This document shows, one piece after another, positions 45,031-54,296 of a DNA stretch of 64,000 nt. A program made the translations under genes and the position numbers. Under the pieces are notes generated by a model that was not told where the DNA came from, did no database searches, and saw only the letters and a program-made list of their open reading frames with translations. Numbering within the stretch: position 1 is the first letter of the stretch; the number at the start of each line of letters is the position of its first letter. Origin of the DNA: Desmonostoc vinosum HA7617-LM4 (GTDB lineage Bacteria; Cyanobacteriota; Cyanobacteriia; Cyanobacteriales; Nostocaceae); NCBI GenBank assembly GCA_019359515.1, contig JAHHHC010000012.1, positions 62,001 to 126,000 of the forward strand, read 5' to 3'.

Positions 45031-45145
45031 TCGGAGATGAGGGGAATGAGGAAGCAGGGAGCAAGGAGAGGGGAAAAGTTAGATATATGTCTCCCCCTTG
45101 CTCCTTTTTCCCTACCTACCCCTGTGCCTGTTCTCCATCCCCAAA

Positions 45146-45694
45146 CTAGTGAGAAACTGACGTTTTTAACACGCTAGGAATTGCTTCCATGATTCTATTA
45201 GCAATTTCTTCTGCTGCGTCTCCTTCGCTGACGGTGATTTGCAAATCAGCTTGGGAATAAAGTGGTTGTCGTTGTTCCAGAAGCGATCGCAATTTTTCTT
45301 TCGGGTCAGCGTCCTGCAACAGTGGTCTTGTGGTATCCTCTGTTAAACGGCTGTAAAGCAATTCCAGTGGCACATTCAACCACACTATTAAACCATGGTG
45401 CAGGTAACTCCAGTTTTCTTGCCGCACTACGATGCCCCCACCTGTAGCTATGGTTAATTTTGTATAAGCACAAACTTGTGCTAATACATCACTTTCTAGC
45501 TGGCGAAATGCTGTTTCGCCTTCCTCAGCAAATATTTGATTGATTGATTTACCAGCTGCTTGAACAATCACATCATCAGTATCTACGAACCCATAACCCA
45601 ATTGCTTTGCTACTAAGCGCCCTACAGTTGTTTTACCAACGCCCATCATGCCAATTAAATATAGGTTGACTCCTTGCAATAAGCTGTCTACCAA
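45146..45694 (-). CDS. aroK: Shikimate kinase
   Basis: AroK phosphorylates shikimate in the chorismate pathway. The 182-residue protein has the P-loop GMMGVGKTT (15-23), the shikimate-binding FVDTDD and FR (TAFRQLE), GGGIV (about 85-89) and the lid region TRPLL. Length is normal. The ATG at 45694 gives MVDSLLQGVNLYLIGMMG. Convergent with the DUF1206 gene; no operon partner. Confidence 0.95.
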   Translation of the reverse strand: MVDSLLQGVNLYLIGMMGVGKTTVGRLVAKQLGYGFVDTDDVIVQAAGKSINQIFAEEGETAFRQLESDVLAQVCAYTKLTIATGGGIVVRQENWSYLHHGLIVWLNVPLELLYSRLTEDTTRPLLQDADPKEKLRSLLEQRQPLYSQADLQITVSEGDAAEEIANRIMEAIPSVLKTSVSH

Positions 45695-45967
45695 ATTACT
45701 TTGCTCCAGTTATGAGTGATCTTAATCGCTGTTTGAGACTGACAAAAAACCGGATAATGACGGACTTTGAAGCCTTACAATACTTTATTTTAGTACTGAC
45801 TTGTTGCCTAAAATCAAATTGACGAGCGATCGCAGCCAGCGAACATCTAATATTCAAAGGTGTCTCTTACTCCCAGATAAGAACAGCAAATAGGAAAAAC
45901 TATTCCCTGTTTGCTGGCTGCGATGATAAAATCTATCATCACTAGCTAGCAATTAGGGGGTTAAAGC

Positions 45968-46372
45968 ATGGCTCATCAACATGGTAATTCCAAAAACCTT
46001 ATCCCCTACAAATCACAATGGCGACATAAACCGACTAAATCAATCCGAGTACCGGAGATATTTGCAGAACAGATATTAGCTTATGCTCATCAGCTTGATG
46101 CTCAAAAAATAGATATGCGAATTGAGCTTGATGACACTAATTGGCTAATTGTTATTGCTCCTTGCGATCCTAGAGGTAACTTTCAAGCTAAAGCCAAATC
46201 TATCCAAGGATATCGCTATCACAGAGCCAGTCAAACTTGGTGGTATCGCTTAGAAAAGATTGAGGAAGTTGTAGCTACGTTTCCAGAGTGTGAACCAGAT
46301 GAAAATGTGAAACAAATACTTGCACTAATTCAAATTGCTAGAGCAAAACAAAATGCAGCGGATATGAACTGA
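45968..46372 (+). CDS. Conserved hypothetical protein, 134 residues
   Basis: I do not recognise a named family. The N-terminus is basic (SKNLIPYKSQWRHKPTKSIR), and VPEIFAEQILAYAHQLDAQK is a likely amphipathic helix. The rest has several Trp/Tyr residues (GYRYHRASQTWWYRLEKIEE) and no membrane segment, so it is a soluble cytoplasmic protein. A G-rich ribosome binding site (AGGGGG) lies nine bases before the ATG. Repeats follow at the 3' side. Confidence 0.6.
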   Translation: MAHQHGNSKNLIPYKSQWRHKPTKSIRVPEIFAEQILAYAHQLDAQKIDMRIELDDTNWLIVIAPCDPRGNFQAKAKSIQGYRYHRASQTWWYRLEKIEEVVATFPECEPDENVKQILALIQIARAKQNAADMN

Positions 46373-46423
46373 TTGTTATCCAAAGAAAGTAGAGAGCGAT
46401 CGCAATTCATTAGACCTTTTGCA

Positions 46424-46622
46424 AAAGTCCTTCTTTGCGTTCTCTTCTCTGCGTCTCTGTCTTGAAAAGTTGAGCCACTGCGTTGGACGGGTTCCCCGGC
46501 AGCCGCGCAAGTGGCGTTCCTACGGAGGGAAACCCTCCTTCTCCTGACGGAGACGCTACGCGAACAGAACTTTTCGCTGCGCCTCTGCGTGAAAAAAAAA
46601 TTTATGCAAGAAGTCTATTTTC
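46424..46622. repeat. CTTTGCGTTCTCTTCTCTGCG repeat, copy split by an insertion
   Basis: The left part (46424-46459) and right part (46579-46622) together match the uninterrupted copy at 35415-35502. The right edge contains the stop codon of the NB-ARC gene at 46615. Confidence 0.75.
46460..46578. mobile_element. About 119-bp palindromic unit inserted into a repeat
   Basis: The unit runs from TCTTGAAAAG to CTTTTCGCTG and contains CGTTCCTACGGAGGGAAACC and GACGGAGACGCTACGCGAAC, wording also found near 63080 and 63200. The flanking DNA joins perfectly when it is removed, with CTG at both edges as a possible 3-bp target duplication. Confidence 0.6.
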
Positions 46623-48243
46623 TAAGGCGATTTTCTTGGATATATTTCTTCAGTTGCGTTGCAAAAATTGTTTGGCTCATCAATAAATGTCCCTGTTTCT
46701 GTTCGCTTAATTTAAAATTTTCCTCAATTAAGCGTTCAATTAGATACTCTTTTAATACTGGAGTCTGGGTAAAGCCGGATGCTTGTTTTTCAATTAGCGA
46801 TCGCTTTTGTAATAACTCTATCGCTTCTAATATTAATCTTGGCGAAAACTGCTTTGACAAGCCTGGTAAAATATCCTGCTGTAATTTCTCCACCGCCACA
46901 AAATCCGGTTGGAGAGCAATCCAGTACATAATTTGCTTTTCTAAATCAGACAAGCGAGCAAACTGCTGGTCTAAAATCGCTCGGATATCCCCAAAAATTA
47001 TATTACCCTGTTCTAGAAATTCGTGTATATTACCAGAAAATAATTCTTGAATCGTAGTAGCAGCTAACTTAATAAGTAAGGGATTGCCTGCATACAACTC
47101 GGTGAATAATTTATATTCCTCTGTTTTTAAATTAGAAAATCCCTTTGCTTTTATAATTGGGATGATTTCAATTTGATTTAACCCAGTTAATTTGCAAGAA
47201 CGAACAGGTAATACTTTTCCTTCCATGGCAGTAATGTCTGGGGGCTTTTCTCGACTTGTTAGTACCAAGCAGCTTTGGTGTTGTGAGTCGCCTATTCTTC
47301 TGATCAATTCTCCATACATTTCATAACCTTGATGATAGCAAATTTGTGATAATGAGTTGGTAAAAGTATTTTTAATCTCTAAATTATTGGCTGTTGGAGT
47401 GAGATATTTTAATGATTCATTCTCATCATTGCTACATAAAATTGCATCAACATGATCTAAAACAATTAAACAACGACAGGAGCGCAAACAATCAATTAAA
47501 TACGAAAGTTTATCATCTAAGGTAACTGCTTTTTTTGCCTCTGACTGTGGAGACAAAACTTGGATGATTTGATCTAAGATGACTTCTAGAGGTGGTGCTA
47601 GACGTAGCGATCGCCACACTATATATGCAAAGTTATCTTTAATTTCTTCTGCTAGCTTTACAGAAAAAGCAGTTTTCCCAATCCCACCCATACCCAAGAG
47701 AACCACTAATCGACAGCGCTCTTGAACTATCCATGATCCAACTACTGCTAGTTCTTTTGTTCGCCCAGAGAATAAACTGATATCTATTGCTTCGCCCCAA
47801 TCTTGTAGTTGATTTGATGTATTTGTTACTAAATCAATCTCTATTCCTCTGTTAGTGTTTAGAGATGCGATCGCTGACTGTACTCCCAGCCAAACTTTTT
47901 TATACCCAGCTTTTTCTAATAAATGAGTAACTCGACTCCAACTTTTTACCTTAACTGAGTGTCCTGCTTGGTTACTCAGCATTTCTTCTATGTATTTGTA
48001 TAAACCATTAGAAAGATAAACCCTAACAGTACTACTACTACGACTTTGATACACTTTACTCGCAATTTCCGCAGGACTACAACCACAAAGCAAACCTCTA
48101 AGAAATTTCTTCTCTACAGGTGTTAGGGCTTTTCCTTTGGCAGAAGCTAAATCTATGTATAACTTTTCCAATTCCCAATTGTTTTTAGCTTCTATAAATT
48201 CATCTTCTATGTGATTTGATTGATCAGAATTTATTGTTGCCAT
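46615..48243 (-). CDS. NB-ARC STAND protein with a vMAP-like N-terminal helical domain
   Basis: The 542-residue protein has a helical N-terminus (about 15-115) with LTPVEKKFLRGLLCGCSPAE and SSSTVRVYLSNGLYKYIEEM, like the adaptor region seen at the start of many cyanobacterial STAND proteins. Then comes an NB-ARC NTPase: RTKELAVVGSWI, P-loop GMGGIGKT (about 185-192), CLIVLDHVDAIL (Walker B) and CLVLTSREKP (sensor). It ends after the winged-helix region with no WD40 or TPR sensor, so it is a short version of the NB-ARC-WD40 type. Function is probably a signal switch or defence; this is inferred. No effector gene adjoins. Confidence 0.8.
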   Translation of the reverse strand: MATINSDQSNHIEDEFIEAKNNWELEKLYIDLASAKGKALTPVEKKFLRGLLCGCSPAEIASKVYQSRSSSTVRVYLSNGLYKYIEEMLSNQAGHSVKVKSWSRVTHLLEKAGYKKVWLGVQSAIASLNTNRGIEIDLVTNTSNQLQDWGEAIDISLFSGRTKELAVVGSWIVQERCRLVVLLGMGGIGKTAFSVKLAEEIKDNFAYIVWRSLRLAPPLEVILDQIIQVLSPQSEAKKAVTLDDKLSYLIDCLRSCRCLIVLDHVDAILCSNDENESLKYLTPTANNLEIKNTFTNSLSQICYHQGYEMYGELIRRIGDSQHQSCLVLTSREKPPDITAMEGKVLPVRSCKLTGLNQIEIIPIIKAKGFSNLKTEEYKLFTELYAGNPLLIKLAATTIQELFSGNIHEFLEQGNIIFGDIRAILDQQFARLSDLEKQIMYWIALQPDFVAVEKLQQDILPGLSKQFSPRLILEAIELLQKRSLIEKQASGFTQTPVLKEYLIERLIEENFKLSEQKQGHLLMSQTIFATQLKKYIQENRLRK

Positions 48244-48689
48244 TAGCGTTATTTATGTATTTAAAGTAACTAAGGCAATATATTAACGATTCTTGTATGA
48301 AAGCAGAATAAGTAAACGATAAATTTATAACGAATTTAGTAACCTTCGTTAGGTGACTTGGCAGTAGTTGATTAGGTATCTTTGGCTTAACAGAAATTTA
48401 ACAAAAATTGTTTGAAACTTTATCGAAAAAATTTCTGTCTACATAAACAACTAATGATCTATGTCTGATGGGTAATATTCATTAAGCATAAGCACTGGGT
48501 TTTTATAAACACAGTACTGTAATTCCAAAGTCTGGCTATAATCAGGTCTAATTAATTAGTGTTTCCAATGATAGTGTAAATAATGACTCGACATAGCAGT
48601 AATATACACAGCAACTTTACTAGTTTAAAGGTTTAGGCACAAAAACTACTGCATGTTTCACCTAAGTAAGCCCGAATCAAAGAATTAGT
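48244..48689. other. Divergent intergenic region, no gene seen
   Basis: The 446 bp lie between the starts of the NB-ARC gene and the small gene at 48690. The DNA is AT-rich and without a recognised motif or hairpin. Confidence 0.5.
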
Positions 48690-48902
48690 ATGACTAAGGT
48701 GTCAACCATGACCAGAATTCGAGATATAGTGCAAAAAGCTCTAGCAGCTGGCTATTTAACTGTGGAAGCAGAAAACCGACTTAGGGAACTACTGAGTACC
48801 CGTTATGATGTAGAAGATTTTAATGCTTTTATGACTTTGCAGGAAGCTGCGATGACTGGCAAAGTCATTCAGGAGTCTAGAGAACGGTGTGGGATCAAAT
48901 AG
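48690..48902 (+). CDS. Small conserved cyanobacterial protein
   Basis: The product is 70 residues from ATG 48690, or 64 from ATG 48708 (MTRIRDIVQKALAAGYLTVE), which has AAGGTG nine bases upstream and looks better. The body (AENRLRELLSTRYDVEDFNA, FMTLQEAAMTGKVIQES) is a compact helical pattern repeated in other cyanobacterial hypotheticals. Function is unknown. It is soluble and monocistronic. Confidence 0.65.
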   Translation: MTKVSTMTRIRDIVQKALAAGYLTVEAENRLRELLSTRYDVEDFNAFMTLQEAAMTGKVIQESRERCGIK

Positions 48903-48922
48903 AGACCTAAGATTTTTATATC

Positions 48923-49615
48923 TCACCGACGGGAGCGTTTATCTTCATCCTCGGTGTCGTCGTCAAAAAATCCCCAATCGTCATCATCTGCTTGATTAGT
49001 ATTTGGTGGTTGATAAGGCGGGATAATCACCCGGTAATCGGCATCGTAGACTGATTCAGTTTTGCCCACAGCGGTATTTTTTGGTTCTCGGTAGTTATAG
49101 GAATAAACTGAATCAGATTGAGAACTGTTTTTAGTATCTGGTTGACGTTCGGAGGTTCGAGAATCTCTAAACTCCTGAGATTGAGAACTGGGAGTAGGCG
49201 CTTGTTCTGGCTTTTCATCAAAATTCCAATCATCATCTCTATTATTTGTCTCCCAGTCATCGATGGCTTCATTGGTAGTGTATTGTGTTCTACCAGCTGA
49301 CGATGCAGGATTGGCAGGTGGAGGTGTAGTTTTTTCTCTTTGATTTACTCTTGTACGCGATGAAGTTGACGTTGCTTGGGATGGAGTTTGGCGTTTTGCG
49401 ATCGCAAAATAATCGGACAATCTAAATAAGAAAGTGATCACTAAAGATGTTAAAGCACCAGTGGCAGTACTAAACAAAATCCACATAGCTAGTGGTAATG
49501 GTAGAGTCCGCATACCCAAAAATACTAGCGATAGGGCAGGAGACCAATTTTGGACTAACAATAACGTTAGCCCTCCCAGTACCGCCACTAATAGAATTAA
49601 GCGAATTACAGCCAT
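48923..49615 (-). CDS. LapA-like (DUF1049) membrane protein with a disordered tail
   Basis: The 230-residue protein has two N-terminal helices (about 4-22 and 40-65) with VQNWSPALSLVFLGMRTLPL between them, the DUF1049/LapA pattern associated with envelope or lipopolysaccharide handling. From about residue 80 it is disordered and charged, with NRDDDWNFDEKPEQ and DDDDWGFFDDDTEDEDKRS. The cyanobacterial members keep the two helices and vary the tail. Its start is in unique DNA close to a short GGGAATGGGG stretch. Confidence 0.75.
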   Translation of the reverse strand: MAVIRLILLVAVLGGLTLLLVQNWSPALSLVFLGMRTLPLPLAMWILFSTATGALTSLVITFLFRLSDYFAIAKRQTPSQATSTSSRTRVNQREKTTPPPANPASSAGRTQYTTNEAIDDWETNNRDDDWNFDEKPEQAPTPSSQSQEFRDSRTSERQPDTKNSSQSDSVYSYNYREPKNTAVGKTESVYDADYRVIIPPYQPPNTNQADDDDWGFFDDDTEDEDKRSRR

Positions 49616-49702
49616 AGGAATGGGGAATGGGGTTTTACACTAATTGTCCGAAAAAATTATAGATTCAGGCATAGAGAAACCTAAATTAAATCTAGCTTTC
49701 TT

Positions 49703-49968
49703 AATTACGAATTACGCGCTTCGTAGCGGTAGCGTTAGCGCAGCGTCAAGCCTTCTGTTAACAAAGACGCCAAGGGCGAACGGCATAGCTTCGCATAGAG
49801 CGAGGTACAAGCGTCCGTAGGAGCGTCATTACGAATTACGAATTACGTTAGCGCAGCGTAAAGCCTGCGGCATAGCTTCGCTTAGAGCGAGTCATCGATA
49901 GCGTTAGCGTAAAGCCTACGGCATAGCTTCGCTTAGAGCGACGCTCCTGCGTCGCGTCATTACGAATT
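49703..49968. repeat. Long TAATTCGTAATTCG/CGCTAACGC interspersed repeat array
   Basis: About 265 bp made of AATTACGAATTACG, GGTAGCGTTAGCGCAGCG, GCATAGCTTCGCTTAGAGCG and GACGCTCCTGCGTCGCGTC units, several of them repeated. Its right edge (GAATTACC) supplies the TAA stop of ubiX. Confidence 0.85.
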
Positions 49969-50584
49969 ACCGCCCTTGCCATCGTTGAATTGGGATGCAG
50001 TCAATATCTAGTTGATCTAAAGCACGGGCAACTACAAAATCTACCAAATCCTCAATAGTTTGGGGATTATGATACCAGGCGGGAATCGCAGGCACAATTC
50101 TAGTACCAACTTCTGCCAAAGAGGTTAAATTACGCAAGTGAATCAAGCTTAAAGGAGTTTCGCGGGGGACAATTACCAGCTTTCGTCCTTCTTTAAGTTG
50201 TACATCTGCTGCTCGCTCTAATAAGTCGGAACTCAAACCAACGGCTATTTTGGCCACTGTACTCATACTACATGGGATAATTATCATCCCCAAAGTCCGA
50301 AAGGAGCCACTGGCGATATTGGCCCCGACATCACCCCAGGGATGGCAACGGAGTTTACCTAAAAGTGGAACTCCAGCTTGTTCCCGCCAGAATTGCTCTT
50401 GTGCTGTGGGTTCTGGCGGCATCCGCATATCCTGTTCTGATTGCCAAACCATATAAGTTGATTTGGAAGCAACTAGTTCAATTTTATACTCAGCTTCTAG
50501 GAGAAATTTGAGTGCGCGAACGGCATAAATTAAACCAGAAGCACCTGATACGCCTAAAATAAGAGGCTTGGTGTTATTTGACAC
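49967..50584 (-). CDS. ubiX: Flavin prenyltransferase UbiX
   Basis: UbiX makes the prenylated FMN cofactor needed by UbiD-type decarboxylases. The 205-residue protein has the flavin-binding start LGVSGASGLIYAVRALKFL, the GSFRTLGMIIIPCSMST stretch and the KLVIVPRETPLSLIHLRN signature. Length is normal. The stop codon TAA is the first part of TAATTCGTAATG of the interspersed repeat, so the last one or two residues may differ from an ancestral end. Confidence 0.95.
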   Translation of the reverse strand: MSNNTKPLILGVSGASGLIYAVRALKFLLEAEYKIELVASKSTYMVWQSEQDMRMPPEPTAQEQFWREQAGVPLLGKLRCHPWGDVGANIASGSFRTLGMIIIPCSMSTVAKIAVGLSSDLLERAADVQLKEGRKLVIVPRETPLSLIHLRNLTSLAEVGTRIVPAIPAWYHNPQTIEDLVDFVVARALDQLDIDCIPIQRWQGR

Positions 50585-50676
50585 AGGTTTTGCAGGATGA
50601 AATGAAAGGCGACACAGTTCAGCTAATATTTTTAGTCACCTATGTAGAGACACCATTGAGCCTTTGTTGGAGATTT

Positions 50677-53040
50677 TTATTCTTCATCTTCAAGATAAGG
50701 TTCTAAATCGTCGTCAGGCTCAATGTCATTTGACATGTAGAAATCTGATACATCATCGTTGGCGTTACTAACACTGAAGTTTTTCGCGACACCATCGCTA
50801 CCGACAGTGACTAAATCAATTTGCTGGCGATAGTAATCAACACTTTTAACTTGTACAGCCACGCGATCGCCTAGTCTATAGGAAGCGCGATTTTTGCGGC
50901 CAAATAGTGCCTGTTGTCTAGCACGATACTCATACCAATCGTCTTTGAGAGAACTGACATGTACTAGTCCCTCAACCCGCAAGGGTACACCAACATGACT
51001 ACTCACCTCAACTTCTGCGGCGGAGACTTCAATTTCTACAAAGAACCCATAGGACTGAACGCCAGTAATTACGCCTTGAAACACTTGGCCGATGCGTTGT
51101 TTCATCAATTGGGCTTTTTGCAGTCCGGCTAAGTCGGCTTCGGCTTCTTGGACTTCTTTTTCTCTGTCGTTGATTTGCACTATGACTCTAGTCAAATCGC
51201 TTTGGAGTTCTTGTTGCAATTCTGGGGGTAAGACGTTCCAGTTAATTTCATCGTGACAGGATGAGTGGCGCAGGTTGACGCGCTCTTTGACACGGGTGTT
51301 ACGGCGATCACGTCCGTGTTCTATTAGAGCATAATATACTCGCTGCATCAGTAAATCTGGGTAACGCCGCAGAGGGGCACTAAAGTGGGTGTATTGCGGT
51401 AATGCCAAACCAAAGTGATTACCTTTGCTGGTGCTGTAGAGCGCTGGCTTGAGAGTATCTTGTAACAAGTAAGTCAGAACTTGCTCAGAAGGAGATTCGG
51501 CAAAAGCTCTGGTCAATTGTTGATAATCTAGGGGTTGGATATCTACTTCTGGGTCTAATGCCAGTTCTACGCCTAAATTAATCGCCAATTTTAGCATTTC
51601 TTGCACATCTTCGAGGTCGGGTGCGCCCTGGACTCGCCAGATGGCAGGAATGCCTAAAGCATTCAAGTGGCTGGCTATCAGTTGATTCACTAGTAGCACA
51701 AACTCTGTTAATAGCGATCGCACGGCTAAATCATTAACCACGACAGCCCCCAAAACACCCTCATCATAGTAAGGATTTTGATGGGGCGGCAGATTTAGCT
51801 GTAAGCTACCACGAGCCAAGCGTACTTGTTTAACTACCTGTTGCAGGGCTTGTAGGTCTTGCAGCATTTGGATGACTTGTTCTGATTGCTTTGGCACAGG
51901 TTGACCTGCGAGAATTGCCTCGGCTTGTTCTTTATTGAGTGCGGTGTCTACGTGAATCACGCTAGGTTGAATTTCCCACTCTTCCAATTGTCCTGATTTG
52001 GGGTCAATTGTAATTAAAAAAGAGAGCGCCAGGCGATCGCTACTTGCTACTAAAGAACAACGTTCTGCTACGACTTCAGGCAACATTGGTAGCATTAATT
52101 CTCCCAAATAGACAGATCTGCCTCGCTTGAGCGCTTCTCTGTCTAAAGCCTCGTCCGGTTGGATATAATGGGAGAGATCACTGATGTGAAAGCCCAAAAC
52201 CCAGTATCCATCTGGAGTTTTTTCTAGGCTAAAAGCATTTTCTACTACCTTCGAGTCACCATTCACCCCAGTGATGGTGAAAGTAAATAAATTGCGTAAA
52301 TCTTGGCGATTTTTGAGATCTGCTTTCAGCAATCTCTTTGGTAATTTCGCTGCTGCTTCTAGAACGTTATCCGGGAAATTGCGGGAAAGATCGTGTTTAC
52401 AAGTTACCAAATCTATATCGGCAGCTGCTTCGGCATCACTACCGAGAATTTGTACTACCCGACCCAGTGGGGGATATTGTGCTAGGGGATAGCGTAGAAC
52501 TTCTACATGAGCGAGGTGATCGATAGCATCATCCAATTTGACGCCATTTGCTTGGAGTTTCAACTCAAACAGCAGCCGATCATCCAAGGGTACAGCCCGA
52601 AAACCGCTTTCCACTTGTTTAATGCGTGCTAGTAAAGTGTGGTTGGAGCGTTCGAGAATTAGTTTCACTTCTCCTTCAGGAGAGCGACGGCGGCTACCTT
52701 CTTTGAGAACTCTCACTAAAACGCGATCGCCATTCCAAGCATTACTCAGATGACTTTCGCGGATGTAAATGTCCTCCGCTCCTTCCATATCTTGAATAGC
52801 AAAGCAAAACCCCTTACTAGAACACCGGAGTTTTGCTTCAATTACCCCCTCTTCCGTGACACGCCGATATTTACCGCGTTCTTTCACCAAAATCCCTATT
52901 TTTTCTAGAACGTCCAGGGCAATGTGAAGTTTTTGTAAACTATCTTCATCCTCGCAACCAAGTTTCTTTTCTAAAACTTTACGAGCCACCAATTTATCAT
53001 CGGTGAAATTGGCAAGGAGTGTGGCGATTGAAAATTCCAT
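50677..53040 (-). CDS. RNase R/RNase II-family (RNB) protein with an altered catalytic motif
   Basis: The 787-residue protein has a winged-helix N-terminus (1-60), cold-shock-like domains (60-235), an RNB domain (about 240-600) and an S1 domain (about 640-745), the order of RNase R. RNB landmarks are GFHISDLSHYI (about 283-293), YLGELMLPMLPEVVAERCSL (about 311-330) and THFSAPLRRYPDLLMQR (551-567, with R558, R559, Y560). However, the usual T-I-D-x5-D-x-D-D motif is here TITGVNGDSKVVENAF (255-270): the aspartates are replaced and two residues are inserted. It may therefore lack normal exonuclease activity. The acidic tail (DDDLEPYLEDEE) is unusual. The gene symbol is withheld for that reason. 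Confidence 0.85.
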   Translation of the reverse strand: MEFSIATLLANFTDDKLVARKVLEKKLGCEDEDSLQKLHIALDVLEKIGILVKERGKYRRVTEEGVIEAKLRCSSKGFCFAIQDMEGAEDIYIRESHLSNAWNGDRVLVRVLKEGSRRRSPEGEVKLILERSNHTLLARIKQVESGFRAVPLDDRLLFELKLQANGVKLDDAIDHLAHVEVLRYPLAQYPPLGRVVQILGSDAEAAADIDLVTCKHDLSRNFPDNVLEAAAKLPKRLLKADLKNRQDLRNLFTFTITGVNGDSKVVENAFSLEKTPDGYWVLGFHISDLSHYIQPDEALDREALKRGRSVYLGELMLPMLPEVVAERCSLVASSDRLALSFLITIDPKSGQLEEWEIQPSVIHVDTALNKEQAEAILAGQPVPKQSEQVIQMLQDLQALQQVVKQVRLARGSLQLNLPPHQNPYYDEGVLGAVVVNDLAVRSLLTEFVLLVNQLIASHLNALGIPAIWRVQGAPDLEDVQEMLKLAINLGVELALDPEVDIQPLDYQQLTRAFAESPSEQVLTYLLQDTLKPALYSTSKGNHFGLALPQYTHFSAPLRRYPDLLMQRVYYALIEHGRDRRNTRVKERVNLRHSSCHDEINWNVLPPELQQELQSDLTRVIVQINDREKEVQEAEADLAGLQKAQLMKQRIGQVFQGVITGVQSYGFFVEIEVSAAEVEVSSHVGVPLRVEGLVHVSSLKDDWYEYRARQQALFGRKNRASYRLGDRVAVQVKSVDYYRQQIDLVTVGSDGVAKNFSVSNANDDVSDFYMSNDIEPDDDLEPYLEDEE

Positions 53041-54296
53041 GCAGTGAACCGACCTTTGGTCAAAACATCATTTTATGAGGATGCTTTCGCGCTCTGGTTT
53101 CCCAAGTTGAGCGAAGTATCCGTTGCAAAACCCTTTGGGGTAGGGAACGCTTAACGCTGAACAGGGAACAGTAATAAAAACTTTAGTTGTGGGTTTAGAA
53201 CTGCACTTCAAGAAAAGATATTTTTCTAGACGCGCAGCGCGAGAAAAACAGTGTTCTGATTTCGATCCCACATTTTTAAGCATGGGTTCCTGTTCCCTAC
53301 TTAAGAAGTTCTCGTGTCAGAGCAATTTAGCCCAAGAACAAGCGACTTAAGTTCAGAAAGAAAAAGAAACAAGTTCCTTGTTCAATTCCCTAACTCAAAC
53401 AGTTCCTAGCAATGAGGGCTAAGTGGAACTTTGACTCGTTACTCAGCACGCGGCTCAACGCCCCGCTAACAGCACTCAGCACTACTGAAGGCTTACAAAA
53501 CACTAACTGGAAACGAATTGCCCTCAAGCAAGGCTCTCGAAGTTCCAAAATCAGGAAGCCGACCTCCCCTTACGGGCAGTTCTGCGTATCTACGAACTTC
53601 TCACTACACGACGCTCTCAGAGTTAGCCTGCGTTCAATTCCCTTCACCCAACCAAACTTAAAAAGTACTCCTGAATCAGATTTTGCCCTACTAGTAATTA
53701 CGCGATGGGTTTTTGAGAAGCCAGTTTTGGAGAATTCTCCATGCTGCCCAAAAGCGCTATATATAGAGAAATCACAGGTGTTTGATTGTCTAGATTGAAA
53801 GTAATTTTACGCCATCAGACTCTAATTTTTAACTAGGAGGAACTGCTGATAAACCCAATTTTCCTACATGTAGAATCGGTGACAACTAGGTAAGCAGTTT
53901 AAGGAGCAGTGAGAGCGAACCTTATTTCCATTATTGTAGATTTGAGCGCACTTCCAGAAAATAGTTCTAAATGACGAGTTAGGTAATTAGTATAGCATTG
54001 CCAGAACTACTACTCAGAGGAATCAGCAGTAGCCAAAATTTTTCGCCAAAAATAGCTACTGCTACAATTGGGACACAAGGCAATTCGCAATTCGTAATGC
54101 TTCGACTTGTAAGGATCAGCTCATAAGCCTCATATTACGCTCTTTTGTGTTGTGGGCTAGGGACTAGGGGCTAGAGAAGATAGATTTTCATGCCAACGTA
54201 GCGGGGCATAAACCTGAGTGTGCATTACTGAGTACTTTTTACTTGACTCAGCACTCAGGATGATAAACAGACTTAGATTAGATTGGTGACAGTATT
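53041..54296. other. Long intergenic region, no gene supported
   Basis: The 1.26 kb hold a GGGAACAGG unit (about 53145-53170), HIP-poor DNA and frames such as 53412-53798 (128 codons) that have biased, repeat-like composition, no recognisable motif and no ribosome binding site. A short GCAATTCGCAATTCGTAATG near 54082 is an outer unit of the interspersed repeat. An ACTAGGAGGAACTGC stretch at about 53833-53847 looks like a Shine-Dalgarno sequence, but no open frame follows. Confidence 0.5.

Noticed and set aside
53412-53798. 128-codon plus-strand frame upstream of the RNase R-like gene
   Set aside because: Composition is unlike neighbouring genes, no motif or ribosome binding site is visible, and the surrounding DNA looks non-coding.
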